Assembly: GCA_030374805.1 (NCBI GenBank)
Contig: JARGSG010000235.1
Coordinates: 1-64,000 of the forward strand
Reading direction: 5' to 3'
DNA from: Gracilaria gracilis
Taxonomy: Eukaryota; Rhodophyta; Florideophyceae; Gracilariales; Gracilariaceae
DNA: 64,000 nt
Numbering within the stretch: the first letter of the stretch is position 1; each line of letters starts with the position of its first letter. The position numbers and the translations under genes are program-made. Below the pieces are notes generated by a model. The model did not search any database and was not told the origin of the DNA. It saw only the letters and a program-made list of their open reading frames with translations. Shown piece after piece: positions 20,617 through 31,029 of the stretch.

Positions 20617-21149
20617 CCATGGACATTCTGGGCCCACTTTCCAAAACCGAGCATGGCAAAAGGTTCATCCTGGTTATTACAGACCGCTTCTCCAAATTGA
20701 CACGAGCAATACCCCTCAGAGCCACTCAGGCGACCAACACCTCGCTGGCCTTCTTAGAGAACTGGATATTCCCGTATGGGGCACCGCAATTTTTACTGAC
20801 GGATAATGGTCCCCAGTTTGTTGCCAAGTTCCTTGAAGCACTTTGTGGGAACCTGAGTATACGCCATCTATTAACGTCAGCGTATCACCCCCAAACGAAC
20901 GGGCAAGCGGAAAGGTTTAACCGGACCCTCGTGGCTCGTCTCAGACACTACATGTCTGAGAACCAGCACGACTGGAACGAGCTGGTCCAACCGTTGGTCT
21001 TTGCATACAATACCCAATTCCATCGCACAACGGGAACCACGCCCTTTGACTGGGTTCTCACGCGTCACCCTCCCGGAATTGTCGTCAACGCGCCGACATC
21101 GGCCTTATCTACTGCTGGGCCTGTGGACCCGGATTCGGTAGCAATGTAA
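20583..21149 (+). pseudogene. Ty3 integrase catalytic core
   Basis: This is the transposon integrase core, which joins element cDNA to the host chromosome. The DDE triad is intact: Asp in FVAMDILGPL, Asp in LLTDNGPQF and Glu in TNGQAERFNRT, with the usual spacing. The frame closes at a TAA (21147) where protein-like sequence continues in phase (RLTSSNIRF), so the stop looks like a mutation. Because upstream domains are missing or frameshifted, the copy cannot move by itself. Confidence 0.85.
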
Positions 21150-21844
21150 CGTCTAACAAGCTCCAATATTCGGTTCCTCCTTTCTAAGACTAAGACCAAG
21201 ATTGACGCAGCCCAACAACGGTACAAGGCTGAATTTGACTCCCGTGTAAGAGCTACCGTCTCTATTTCCCCTGGGGACTACGTCTCCCTTGACAAGCCGC
21301 CAAGGAAATCGACCGAAACGGCAGAAGATGAAGGCATTGCCCGAAAGCTTTTACCGCGCACCACCGGTCTCTTCCAGGTTGTCAAAGTTACAAACACCAC
21401 TGTGACCGTATTGGACGGCACCCTTCATGACACGGTCTCCATCAACCGTGTCACCAAAGCCCCTCGCGATACAGATGCACAAACCCTTCGGGACGGCGCC
21501 GGCCACCCTCCGAATGAACCGCCGACTCGTGAACCCGTAAGGGACGCACAAGCCCCTCAAGAGCCGCCTTGCATCAGGGCGGCGCGTAAGCAGGTCTCTG
21601 TCTACCTTGATGCCCAACCGGTTTCGGATGAGGCCTCTGACGAAGCACATCCCCTGGAGCTTATGGAGGAGCCGCCGAATCCCGTGAATAGGTCGTCGAA
21701 AAAATCGTCGGCGAGGGTATCGCAGGCGACGGCGCACCTGTCGTGAAGGTCCGTTGGTACAATTGCCCACCCTCACAAGACACATGGGAGCCAATGGAAT
21801 CCGTTCCATACAACTTTGTTGCCCGATATCGTTCACGCACTTAA
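21150..21844 (+). pseudogene. Ty3 integrase C-terminus and chromodomain
   Basis: After the stop, the integrase tail continues (GDYVSLDKPP, then GLFQVVKV and VSINRVTKAP) through a Pro/Ala-rich linker. A frameshift near 21710 leads to a chromodomain-like end (KIVGEG, VKVRWYN, SQDTWEPMESV). Chromodomains of chromoviruses steer integration towards marked chromatin. The final stop is at 21842. Confidence 0.75.
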
Positions 21845-22153
21845 CGCGCATACTAGCGCTCTAAACATCGCAGTTGAGCACAACCCTTACCGGCACAATT
21901 TTCGATCTATGTAATAGGCCACTTTTCCGAAGCCCTCTTTCTTTTATTCTATGCACACCTTTGAGTACAAAACTCAGCCTAAGAAGAGATGGCAATTAAC
22001 ACAACCACCCTCCTTCTTCACCGGAATATCCACGCGGGGCTTCGCTCACTTCTATAGAACACGGTGCGCAGCTTACCGTTGCAAACATGCACGGCGCATG
22101 ATGCACATCACGCGGCACTCAGACGACCCATCAGGACGCACGCACGACACGGG

Positions 22154-22609
22154 CTACTGCGCCTGCCCATGCAGTACATCAGTACAGTACATAGCCACGT
22201 GGCGCGTGGCCGCTTGGTAACCGATTGAGTTGCCAGTAATGCCCGTAGAGGGACGCGCGACAACGTCAAAAAATTCTAAGTAGTTTGGCGTTGCGGGCAG
22301 CCCAAAACGGAACATACGAGCGGCTAAAACGCCCGCGTTTCCGAGTTGCAGGCCAAACAATAAATCGGCCTTTTTGGTACCTCCCGAAGAGGTAGTGCCG
22401 TGCAACTTTATTTGATTCGCCTTGCAAGTCGCCCCTGGCCCCACGCCGCGCACGTGCCAACATTCAACCCCAGAGGGCATACATCTGCATTGCTGGTCGG
22501 CGGTGCACGCCACCAAGCACGATTCGCCGCCGCACACCTTGCCAGTTTGGACGCTCGTCCTCACGAAGCGCAGGTAATCCGCCTCTCTGTATGATGAATC
22601 AGCATTCAC
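22154..22609 (-). CDS. Unknown Cys-rich ORF (cassette ORF 6)
   Basis: A 151-residue frame with a Cys-rich N-terminal third (VCGGESCLVACTADQQCRC, then VECW) and a hydrophobic, Gly-rich rest. It starts with GTG by the open-frame rule, with no convincing ATG. It is in the same phase as ORF 5, separated from it by a single TAG and seven codons, so the two may be one protein read through, or one gene broken by a Gln-to-stop change. No family is recognised. Confidence 0.35.
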   Translation of the reverse strand: MNADSSYREADYLRFVRTSVQTGKVCGGESCLVACTADQQCRCMPSGVECWHVRGVGPGATCKANQIKLHGTTSSGGTKKADLLFGLQLGNAGVLAARMFRFGLPATPNYLEFFDVVARPSTGITGNSIGYQAATRHVAMYCTDVLHGQAQ

Positions 22610-22627
22610 GACCTTAGTGTGTCTGCT

Positions 22628-22846
22628 CTACTCCTCGTTCCCAGTGCGGGCACGACGTCGGCGCTGAACCGCGAAAGATGGTCCGCCCGTATCAAACTCT
22701 TCACCCATTGATGATTCGAGAGTCAGGAGACCGGGACCTCCACCGATCAGAGGCTGGTAATCAAACCCTTTGGAATCGCCACTAGGACTACTAGCCGGAT
22801 TGGGAACAGACGCACCCGGCGCCGCTGCTCCAGCAGCGCCTGTCAT
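22628..22846 (-). CDS. Unknown Ala/Gly/Pro-rich ORF, 72 aa (cassette ORF 5)
   Basis: It begins MTGAAGAAAPGASV and ends in a basic patch (QRRRRARTGNEE). Its ATG overlaps the stop of the preceding ORF as ATGA, an arrangement typical of coupled translation in compact viral or prokaryotic genomes and rare in nuclear genes. It ends at a TAG, after which the same frame continues into ORF 6. Function is unknown. Confidence 0.35.
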   Translation of the reverse strand: MTGAAGAAAPGASVPNPASSPSGDSKGFDYQPLIGGGPGLLTLESSMGEEFDTGGPSFAVQRRRRARTGNEE

Positions 22847-23877
22847 TCCTGCAATCCTTGGGGTGAGAACGACTTCAATGCCACTTTGTGGAGCTTAAGG
22901 CTCGCCACCCTCGTTCGAAGAACCCTCGGGAGGCACACGCATGAACGAGAGCGAGCGACGGCCTCATTACCACGGTGAAGCACTACGGACGTCTGGGTCC
23001 GCATACTGGTACCCCGCACGGGTTGTTCGCGAGCAACAGCAGACACTCGACCATCTTGGAAGTCCTCAATCCCAAAGCGGGCGCTCACATTAGCTAGGAT
23101 TTCCGATGCCAGAATACCACTGTGTTTGGCCACGATGGCTGTCAAAGTCTGACGCGTGCAAACAACCCTCTGGGAAATAACTGGCATTAACGACACGTCT
23201 CGGACCCAGGATCGGGCTGCGATGAGTGCACCCAGGACAGAAGTCGGGGCATAGACGCCCATTCTCTGGCATTTTGACCCTATACCGGTTAATGCAGCTT
23301 CAACCTCGGGACTGTAGACCCCACCAGGAGCAATGCTGACTCCCGAAATGAACCCGAACTGCATGGGAGCAGAAGCGGGCAACGCCCCTGGAGCAATGGC
23401 CGTACCCGGGCCAACCACAACGCCGCTAGAAGTCCGACCCAGACTGGAAACAACCGGAACGCCCACCATTGCATTTGGTGAGGACGAAACACGTCCGGAA
23501 GCCCTACTGGGAGCAATAAACGTCCCCGGGTTTCCCACAGATACGGGGGCGATAGGCGCTGAAGGTACGTTCGCGGTATCAGGCAGGGCAGGACCCTCAT
23601 CTTCGTCGTCGTCCTCCTCTTCCAAGCCCATTACGAGCAAGGTTCCAGGGTTATCTGGCAGTGATCGGCCAGGTAGCGGGACTCGGGGATCTTCCAAGCA
23701 AGCAGCGACAAAAACGACACCGCGGAGCCGATAATCCTTGAACTCAGGAGCCTCCGAGTTTGGGATTCTCTCACAGACGGTAAGAAAGGCGGCATACACT
23801 CGTAAGCCTTTCCATCTTCGCGCACCGCAGGATGTCGCGGAATGTCGTATTACGTGTCTGTCTTGTAATCGTACCAC
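22843..23877 (-). CDS. Unknown low-complexity ORF (cassette ORF 4)
   Basis: A 344-residue open frame starting with GTG. It has an acidic EEEDDDEDEG run near residue 90, then a long Ala/Pro/Gly/Ser/Val region (repeated IAPG and VSSLG-like patches), and a basic C-terminus. It overlaps the end of ORF 3 by 28 bp in another phase, so it could be a frameshifted continuation of that protein. Low complexity makes homology hard to judge. No family is recognised. Confidence 0.35.
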   Translation of the reverse strand: MVRLQDRHVIRHSATSCGARRWKGLRVYAAFLTVCERIPNSEAPEFKDYRLRGVVFVAACLEDPRVPLPGRSLPDNPGTLLVMGLEEEDDDEDEGPALPDTANVPSAPIAPVSVGNPGTFIAPSRASGRVSSSPNAMVGVPVVSSLGRTSSGVVVGPGTAIAPGALPASAPMQFGFISGVSIAPGGVYSPEVEAALTGIGSKCQRMGVYAPTSVLGALIAARSWVRDVSLMPVISQRVVCTRQTLTAIVAKHSGILASEILANVSARFGIEDFQDGRVSAVAREQPVRGTSMRTQTSVVLHRGNEAVARSRSCVCLPRVLRTRVASLKLHKVALKSFSPQGLQE

Positions 23878-24661
23878 AAGAACCCAGGTGTTTGGGACCA
23901 GTCAATGCAAATCACATCTGATAGGAGTGACCGAACGTCAGCAAAGCCGTAGTTACACCCACGAAGGATTTTTTGAATACCCAAACGACGGGCATAGATA
24001 ATCACAGCAGCCGGTAACGGGAACAACCAACCAATTGGAGACAGCAGGTTATCGTCATGGTACAACCGCTTATCGCGGCACTTTGTGCGAATCGGTACCC
24101 CATAGCGGGCTGCATACAACCATCCCATGAAGAAGAACAGTACGCATTCGGCAAAAAAGGCCTGCCAGATGGCATCTGTGAACTCATTTCGTGGTTCTAA
24201 CATCAGGTTGGTGTAGTATGCTGTGAAAGAAGGCGTCGGTATACCCAAATGACGGGACACCGACATTATTTCCTCCATGGACGTCCCAATTGGTACATAG
24301 TGCTTTGCACGATCGGCCGGGAGCATATCGAAATACTCCTGGTTGTGCCATCCGAACAGGTACTTGTGCGTACCCTTTATACGGGCATCGTCGGCGAAAA
24401 ACTCCCCCCAGTACTCTCGGTCCCGGACACAATATATCTCGTCGAAGGGGGCTCGAACGCGATGGCACCAAGAAGAAAATAACCCATCGGAGGTATCTTC
24501 AGATTCTCTCCAAACTGAGCGTAGTCTGCTCCTAGTCGGCCAATTATATCGGCCATTATTCTCTGATATTCGATCTCCTCCCAGCAACAGGCAAACGGTA
24601 TGTCCCGGCAGATGTCACCAGTGTTGGGCGTGCGAATTTCCCTCGAAGAATTGATGGCCAT
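23850..24661 (-). pseudogene. Unknown membrane-type protein with one frameshift (cassette ORF 3)
   Basis: The ATG at 24661 opens a frame running to about 24440, where coding character moves into a second frame (24587-23850). The joined product would be about 265 residues, rich in Trp, Tyr and Phe. Two strongly hydrophobic segments, ECVLFFFMGWLYAA and PIGWLFPLPAAVIIYA, look like membrane helices. No catalytic motif is seen and the family is unknown. The same frame is open across the TAG separating it from ORF 2. Confidence 0.4.
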
Positions 24662-24667
24662 GTGTCC

Positions 24668-24997
24668 CTACCGGGCCTGCCAAGATTCCACGCGGTTGCG
24701 GCGGTTCTTCTGCAAAAAACATTGATAGGTCGGTACCGAACCGAACCACTTCGCGTCAGAGTACAGTGTCCCCATGGGTAGGTACTTCTGCACCGGATAT
24801 GGAGTCGGAATATGACGAGCACCGACATGTACCCTACCCGGGTTAGTGATGTGATCAAACGTTTGAGTGGGATTCACCCACTGTCCTCCCGCTTGGGGCG
24901 TCCTACTGGTGTACGGGACAGCTGTTGCCGGAGTAACGTTCGCGGCTGGGGCCGGAGGTATCGGGACGCGAGGAATTCTCTCTTCGGGATCGAACAT
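24668..24997 (-). CDS. Unknown Pro-rich ORF, 109 aa (cassette ORF 2)
   Basis: The ATG directly follows the TAG of ORF 1 (TAGATG) and is in the same phase. The N-terminus is Pro/Ala-rich (VPIPPAPAANVTPA) and the C-terminus basic (QKNRRNRVESWQAR). It stops at a TAG, and after two more codons the next ATG follows in the same phase. It is not recognised. Confidence 0.35.
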   Translation of the reverse strand: MFDPEERIPRVPIPPAPAANVTPATAVPYTSRTPQAGGQWVNPTQTFDHITNPGRVHVGARHIPTPYPVQKYLPMGTLYSDAKWFGSVPTYQCFLQKNRRNRVESWQAR

Positions 24998-25207
24998 CTA
25001 ATCGAGCTGCATAGCGCAATCAATCGCGCCAAGCAAGGGACCGGGCGGCTGTCGTTCCCGAAAGAGTCGTACTAACAGGAAACCACAGGTATCTTGGCTC
25101 CCGCGATTGCAAAAAGCTACAAAGAAGACGGCGCTCAATACCACCCAAACGGGTTTTGACCTTTCGAAGCCTGGACAGGCAAGGAGCCAGACTTCACGTC
25201 GGGACAT
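24998..25207 (-). CDS. Unknown small membrane-type ORF, 69 aa (cassette ORF 1)
   Basis: The ATG-started frame carries one hydrophobic segment (PVWVVLSAVFFVAFC) after a short basic N-terminus, as in a single-pass membrane or signal-anchored protein. It ends at a TAG that touches the next ATG. It is the first of six packed ORFs on the minus strand. It is not recognised. Confidence 0.35.
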   Translation of the reverse strand: MSRREVWLLACPGFERSKPVWVVLSAVFFVAFCNRGSQDTCGFLLVRLFRERQPPGPLLGAIDCAMQLD

Positions 25208-26175
25208 TCTAACTTGGGTTGACGCGACCTCGGGACGAGGTCGGATTTAAGAAGGGGAGTCTGTAGTGCAATGGCACTGGCCCATATTGGGCATGCATAA
25301 TAAGTAGACGTAGTAGTTAGTATGCACAAGGGGGCCCCTTAAGATGTCCAAATGTAGGGCTCATGCACTGTGTTGTGCCAGTCCTCAGCGACCCCCTTTG
25401 TAGGTAGATTGTTTATTCTTTTTCGACACGTGGCTGCTTTCCTCGGAGATGCACTTAAGCACTTCCTGCTGGGCAGAGCTGACCGTGGTAAACCTCAAGC
25501 ACCCCCTAGCCGATTCTTCATCGTCTAGTTCCCCAGAGAGCCATTCTGCCGCCGCTACCGGTGCTACACGCCTGTCTCGTGCCGCGTTGTTATCGTCGCT
25601 GCACGCTCCTTTGTCCCTGCTTGAGTGCTGCGCATAGCATCCCTATTTCTTGGGCATTGTTGATACTCACTCGCGTGAGTGTACTTCAGTGCGCACTTGC
25701 TGAGCGGCAGGTCACGCCGTCACACACGCACCTGGCGGTGCAAGCGGCGCACATGTCGGGCCCACGTTGCGTGAGCTTCACTTGAGCTGTAAAAATTTGC
25801 GCCCATTTGGGTCAAGCCGATCGTTTGCGATATTCAAATTGCGCGCTTTAGCGGTGGTTGCGCCCCATGCGTTGCCGCCTTCACGCGCTGTGATCGCCGC
25901 GCTGACGGTAGGTGCGTCGCCCGTGTTTGATCTTCGTTTGCTTTGATTCTCGCCGCTGCGCTGTAAAGCAGCCGCACGCGCGCATCTGCCGCCGTGCACG
26001 CCTGCCTCCGCGCGCGCGTACCTGCCACCACACTTGCCTGCCCCACGCGCTTTCGTCGCGAGTGCGTGCTGAAGCCGCTGCCGAGCAGTCGCAGTGCGAC
26101 TGTCGTACGTCGCCTGCGCGCCGCCTGCCCGTCGGCCTGCCCGACCGCTCGCCCGCCCGCTAGCCCGCCGCCATT
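25208..26175. other. Intergenic, no gene seen
   Basis: GC content rises through this stretch. Open frames on both strands are compositional and lack protein character. Confidence 0.4.
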
Positions 26176-26932
26176 TCACAGCCGTCGCAGTATCAGGCGA
26201 GCCGCCTGCTGGAGCTCGTCACCCTCAATAGAGCTACCGTGCGCCACTCCGATCACGTCGACGTCGACCACTGAGCGCGCCACCACCCCACGCTGCAGGG
26301 CTTCGTGTACCACGACGGTCGCACCGCCCGCCTCATCCTGTACAGCTGCCAGCTGGGCGCCGTCCCGCTCCACCCGCAGCAGCCGCAGCAGCCGCAGCAG
26401 CCGCAGTAGCATGCGTCATCGCACCTGCCGCCGGACGAGGTGCCCACTACCGACATCGCCACCAACCAGCAGCGTGCCGCCCACCCGCTGCCGCGCGTGA
26501 ACAGCGCGCGCTCTAGCATTTCCTGTCGTCCATGCCGTCTTTGGAAAGATGGCCGAACCGCTTTCAGGCAGCTCGACGCGTCTGCACGACGACCACGCTG
26601 CTTCTGCAGCTGCTGCTGGGCTGAATGCGCACATCGCCGTGCCGCAGCAGGCGCCGCAGCCCGTCGCCGCTGCCACTCGAATCACGCCAGCAGAGTACGA
26701 GGAGTTTGGATCCAAAGCGCCTACCACTAACTTGTACCACGACGTGGAGGAAGACGTTGACGATAAAGCTACGTATAGCATACTCTACCGCCAAATCCGT
26801 CCTCGTGTGGCGCGTAGAGACAGCGTTTCCTGGTTAGCCGAAGGAGCATGGGCGTGTAGCCTGTCTAGTACTTCACACATGGCGCACTGGCCGATTACGG
26901 CTTCCGCGAGGCGCGCGGCGGCGGCGGCGTAA
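26176..26932 (+). pseudogene. Unrecognised GC-rich gene remnant with Gln repeat
   Basis: Across two stops and a frame change one can read a plausible plus-strand protein: RLLELVTLNRATVRHSDHVD, a TGA, then GFVYHDGRTARLILYS, a QPQQPQQPQ run ended by TAG (26408), and further on AEYEEFGSKAPTTNLYHDVE and an Ala-rich end. I do not recognise the family. The stop after the Gln repeat sits where another CAG would be expected. It runs directly into the SGNH domain below and may belong to the same or a different former gene. Confidence 0.3.
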
Positions 26933-27417
26933 TTCCGTCCGTGAATGAGTCGCGCGGGGTGTTTGAGCGCGCGTTGCTACGCACGGTGCGGTACGTGCAG
27001 GTTCTCGGCAAGCAGATGATGCTGGTGGGCGAGCCGCCCCACCTGAGGCGCGGCACGTTCGGCTGCAAGCGCTGGCTGCGGCAGCATGAGGCGCGCTTCG
27101 AGCAGTGGCAGCGCGCGGAGGGTGATCAGCTGACGGTGTGCGTGGAAGCGCCGCGCGCGCTGGCGCTGTGGCGGCAGCGCTACATGAACGGCGTGCTCAG
27201 TGCCGTTGCCCGTCAGAGGAAAGCGCGCGCGCTGCTGCTCAGCGGGCTGCCGTGCGACAATGCGCGGTGGGACGCGCGCGACTGCCGCGCGGTGAGCGAG
27301 AAAACGCCGCTGTACCGCGACAGCAACGACGTGAGCGAGAAGGGAGCGGTGTACATGGCGACCAAGTGGAAGAGTGATCCGCGGAGGTGGTTTCCGGAGG
27401 GGTCGCGCGTGCCGTAG
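26844..27417 (+). pseudogene. SGNH domain of an acyltransferase-3-type protein, catalytic His lost
   Basis: The frame from about 26870 through 27417 matches the SGNH hydrolase-like domain found at the C-terminus of OafA-type O-acyltransferases. The parts seen are VFERALLRTVRYVQVLGKQM followed by MLVGEPP, then CDNARWDARDCRAV and TPLYRDSNDVSEKGA. In the last block an Asp-x-x-His motif is expected (for example DDDHLS), but the sequence has DSND, so the catalytic His is replaced by Asp. The N-terminal GDS block is not seen. Members normally move acyl groups onto surface glycans. I judge this to be a dead fragment; its GC content is much higher than that of the neighbouring elements. Confidence 0.55.
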
Positions 27418-29800
27418 TTTACATAGTACCAAGTTCGTACTACGAAGTTGGTAGTACGAATGCGCTTGGCGCTGGGAACCATGCTGATTGGCGCCGAGCT
27501 GTGGCGTGCGGCGCGAGTGGCGCGCGTGCGCTTCCAACAAAGTCGACTTCCTGCTGCGCGAGGGCGGAAGCGCGAGCGCGAGCGCGCGCCACGCCACTTG
27601 GCACTGCTGCTGTGGCGCGGCGCGCTGGGCGTGGCACCTGCGCTGCACGCGCTCTCTGGTGGCGCTGCGCCGAGTTTAGTATGAGGCAGTGTACATCAAC
27701 GCATGCGCTGTAAGGCGCCCCTGATTCTTTAACCCTAAAAATAGTGCGTGGTTTGCGCCCGCGCAACGCCCTATGTGCGCTCACGGTCATGGTGGACACG
27801 CGCCGCGTAACTGTTTAACTTGTTATTTGCGCGAACAACTTTAAAGTGTTGTTTCAAAAACGGGGTTTTGGAGGGCGATTTTGGCATGCTAGCTTGAGCT
27901 ACAAGGATGTCTTGCCCAGCACAACTCGTTTTGCAAACCAGGTTTTCATATGATTCTAACCAAAACTATACAAGCAAGAGGCCGGGGAATGTTCTTTTGC
28001 ATGCAGCTTGAAAGAGATTAAGCAATTGTTTAGAACCAGAATGGGACTCCAACGATCGTAGTTGGGTCTGAGAAAGGGCGCTTCGAATTGGCAAAATGAT
28101 ACGAAGACGACCGCTGAACTCCGTCATTTTGTTGATTAGGCGCCGAACAGAGCCACTTGAGATTCAATGTTCACTAAAAACAAATAAATCTATGAAGGTT
28201 CGTTTTATTGACTCGCGCCGCGCACGAGTTACAATTTAAAGTGAAAGCCATTTCTGACGTGTACGAGAATGTGCACTCCTTTGCCTGTATCTACCGATCG
28301 CCATGTCAACGAGCTTTGATACTCCAGCTTGTACAAGCCAAGACCAGTAGCTTTTATTGAAGACAAACAAAGTGCAAATTGGACTGGTCGTTGAGACGCT
28401 AGAGTCGTTTAGATTTGCAGAACGAGAGCGAATGAGAAAATTACAAATTACAAGTTGAACAGTTATGGCTTTCGCGGATAGAAACTGCTACCACCGAAAA
28501 CGCTACCGTTGGTACCAACGGTAAGTTACCCGCCGATGCATGTGATACCGTCATACCGAGTGTATGGCAGCACAAGCCCACAGCGCAGCGAAAGCCCTCC
28601 CACTCAACGTTGAGTGCTTCACACTTGTAGCCAATAACCTTTAATAATAATAATTATTATAGCCGAAGAAAAGGCGCGGCGGTGGGAAAGCCAGACGAGC
28701 AGAGCAGGCCATTAATCTGGCGAAACGCGCGCCGCACGCCCTTCGCCCATTTGTCTACGTTTATCGCTCGCAATCTTCTTTGGTTACCCCTGGCTCGCGC
28801 GCACCGCCCGCAATCATGATGGGTCTATTGCTTTCGTCTTCTCTCTGCACTGGTGATCCTTCTTTCTTCTACTCCACGCTGCAAATACAATCACACGCAA
28901 GCGGGCTGCGGTTTTTGTGCGTGAGCCTCCAGCAGAGGTGGGCTGACTTGGGTTCAGCCCTTGCTCGTCCCTGCCCACACACATACATCTCGTGTGTCTG
29001 GAAGCTGCGCCGCGCATAGGACACTCTTGAATATGAAGCCCGTCGTTCATGGACTTTGCATGGTACTCTACAATCTGGTATGCATTGGTCTAAAGCCTTC
29101 AACCGAAGACACTACGCGCGCATTCTCTGTGTCAAAACATGGCTTGTATGTGTTATCAGGACTTGCGTGTGGCGACACAAATCACAGTTCTTATGTGTTT
29201 GTAACCTCTAATATCGCACCGCTCGGCGCTTCATACAGACGTTCTATCGCGCATTTTCTCTTTCAATTCACATCGCTTGTGGATCCTCTTCCACGAAATC
29301 CCTCGTAACAACTTGTGGTCCTCCGGTCAATCTTACGCAACACTATTATTATCACGGATGTACGCTTGGCCTTTCGATTTCTTCATCCATCACAAACACA
29401 CAACTAGCTTCATGAATCTAGAAGGGTTCACTGGTAATGCCCTGACCTGGACACACAAAGATCGCTCCACTTTGTGGTATCTTTGGCCATCGCGCCGGCG
29501 TCTTATTCACGCTTCGGTGGACCATCTTCTCGCCCTACAGCGCAGCCCGTCGCACTGCGCATAAGCGTTTTCTAGCGGCATCAGTTGCTCCTACGATTGA
29601 CGTATTCTCTCCCTCGGGTTATCGTCTATCGTCTTTATTCTCAGAAGTGAAAGTGCCCTCCACTCCACGGGTGTGGGAATATCCTTCGAAAGGTTGGATC
29701 GTTGTGGTGCGGGGTTAGCTGCTTCATTTCGGGGACCCGTACTGCATCGATCGCTTAGCTCCCTGAGTTGGGCTAGGGTCTCCTCCAAGTTACAAACCAG
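27418..29800. other. Intergenic, no gene seen
   Basis: About 2.4 kb without a convincing gene. It contains a 20-bp perfect palindrome at 28504-28523 and a short AT run near 28650. The 5' LTR of the copia element may lie at its right end, but I could not define it. Confidence 0.4.
28504..28523. repeat. 20-bp perfect palindrome
   Basis: The sequence is taccgttggtaccaacggta, its own reverse complement. A related inverted motif, ggtaccaa-c-ttggtacc, lies at 57793-57809. It could be a protein-binding site or a transposon scar. Confidence 0.6.
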
Positions 29801-29872
29801 AAGTTGAAAAAGAAGTTAAAGTTGAAGAAGAAGTTGAAGTTGAAGAAGAAGTTGAAGTTCAAAAGGTTCCTA
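29801..29872 (+). repeat. GTTGAAGAAGAA-type simple repeat
   Basis: About 70 bp of imperfect gttgaagaagaa units upstream of the copia gag start. One frame reads as alternating Glu/Val (EVEEEVEVEEEV). It is probably leader or LTR microsatellite sequence. Confidence 0.7.
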
Positions 29873-29948
29873 TTTCAGGTCGCGGTATCCTTACCCCGTT
29901 CAAGAAGGCTGATCTCTTGTATCCTACACCTCTTGGCTGCTCACCATC

Positions 29949-30950
29949 ATGTCGGGCTCGCAAGATGGGCTCCTTGGCAAGCTGCCTAAGCTCAAGGTTC
30001 CAAGCTATTATATCTTTTGGCGTCCCCGTCTCCTCGCGTATGTCTGCCAAGACGATGCTTTCCTTTCCGGCGTGGATCCCCGCCCCGAGGGATTCACTCC
30101 GAAGAATCGAACCATGAGGTCTTGGTTTGAGAAGTCTGTGAAGACGAAGAGCACCATCACCCTCTGCTTTGGTGATTCGGCCCTCACCCTCGTCCGCACC
30201 TTCGTGGACGACGATGACAAAACCGCAAAAGACCTCTCGAATGAGCTACAGCGTGTGTATATCACTTCTAACACACAAGCTGTGCAGAACATCCGTCATA
30301 GCTTGGACACACTGCTGTACAAGGACAACGATAACAGGAACTCTCATGTCTCTAAATTTTTCGAAATTCTTGGCAAACTGGCAACCTTCGATGAGGAACT
30401 CTCGGAGAAGGAGAAGGTATCTAAGCTCATTCGAAGCCTCCCCAACTCTTTCGTCCCCTTTTCCATGATTTCCAACCTCACGGACGTCGGCTTCGACTCC
30501 ATCATCACAGCAGTGGAAGCAAAAGTGGCTCGCAGGAAAATCCCGAAAAATCCCACAACTCCCGTTCCTTCCACCGCTCCGTCCTCAACCTCATCTTCAA
30601 CTTCAAAACCGCAGGCCAACACCGCACACAAGAATGGACGGAAGCGTCACAAGCGGCGTAACAAATCTTCTATCCAGAAGGATCGCGATGACAATAACTG
30701 TTACTATTGCGGTCGTCGTGGTCACTACGCCCGGGATTGCTACAAACGGAAACGCGAGGAAAACCATAGCAACAACGCCCGCAACTCCTCTGGCCAACGA
30801 CAACAACGCAACCGTTCAAGTATTGACTACAATAATGGTTCCAATCGCTCATCTCTCAACCACCAGGGAGGACGGCAGTCGGACTTAATTCAGGCTTTGC
30901 ACCAAGGGGGGATGGAAATGGCAGTCGTAACTCCAACCCTCAATCGTATG
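29949..30950 (+). pseudogene. Ty1/copia Gag with zinc knuckle
   Basis: The capsid-type protein of a copia retrotransposon, starting at a good ATG. The N-terminal 200 residues resemble UBN2-type Gag (VRTFVDDDD, then QRVYITSNTQAV and LIRSLPNSF). A Thr/Ser/Pro linker and a basic region follow, then a CCHC zinc knuckle CYYCGRRGHYARDC and an Asn/Arg-rich tail. The frame is lost near 30940-31050 before the protease, so Gag and Pol are out of phase through at least two changes. Confidence 0.85.
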
Positions 30951-31029
30951 TGGTGCAAAGGCGTGATGATCCGCCTCCCTCGCCTGGCTTTAACTGTAAC
31001 ATGGCCAAGTTCAAGAGCAACATCGCTCT

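Larger units (their letters stand above)
19935..21844 (+). mobile_element. 5'-truncated Ty3/gypsy chromovirus
   Basis: From left to right the sequence holds the end of RNase H (FKYDVVRRAGVKH, a stop, then ADALSR), the H2C2 zinc-binding region, the integrase core and a chromodomain. Gag, protease and reverse transcriptase are absent: the C-rich tract takes their place, so the element is truncated on its left. No LTR could be identified. Two stops replace probable Gln codons (19996 and 21147), and there are frameshifts near 20575 and 21710. Confidence 0.85.

Noticed and set aside
26977..27648. A 223-aa His/Arg/Gln-rich minus-strand frame
   Set aside because: It is a compositional ORF opposite the SGNH domain.
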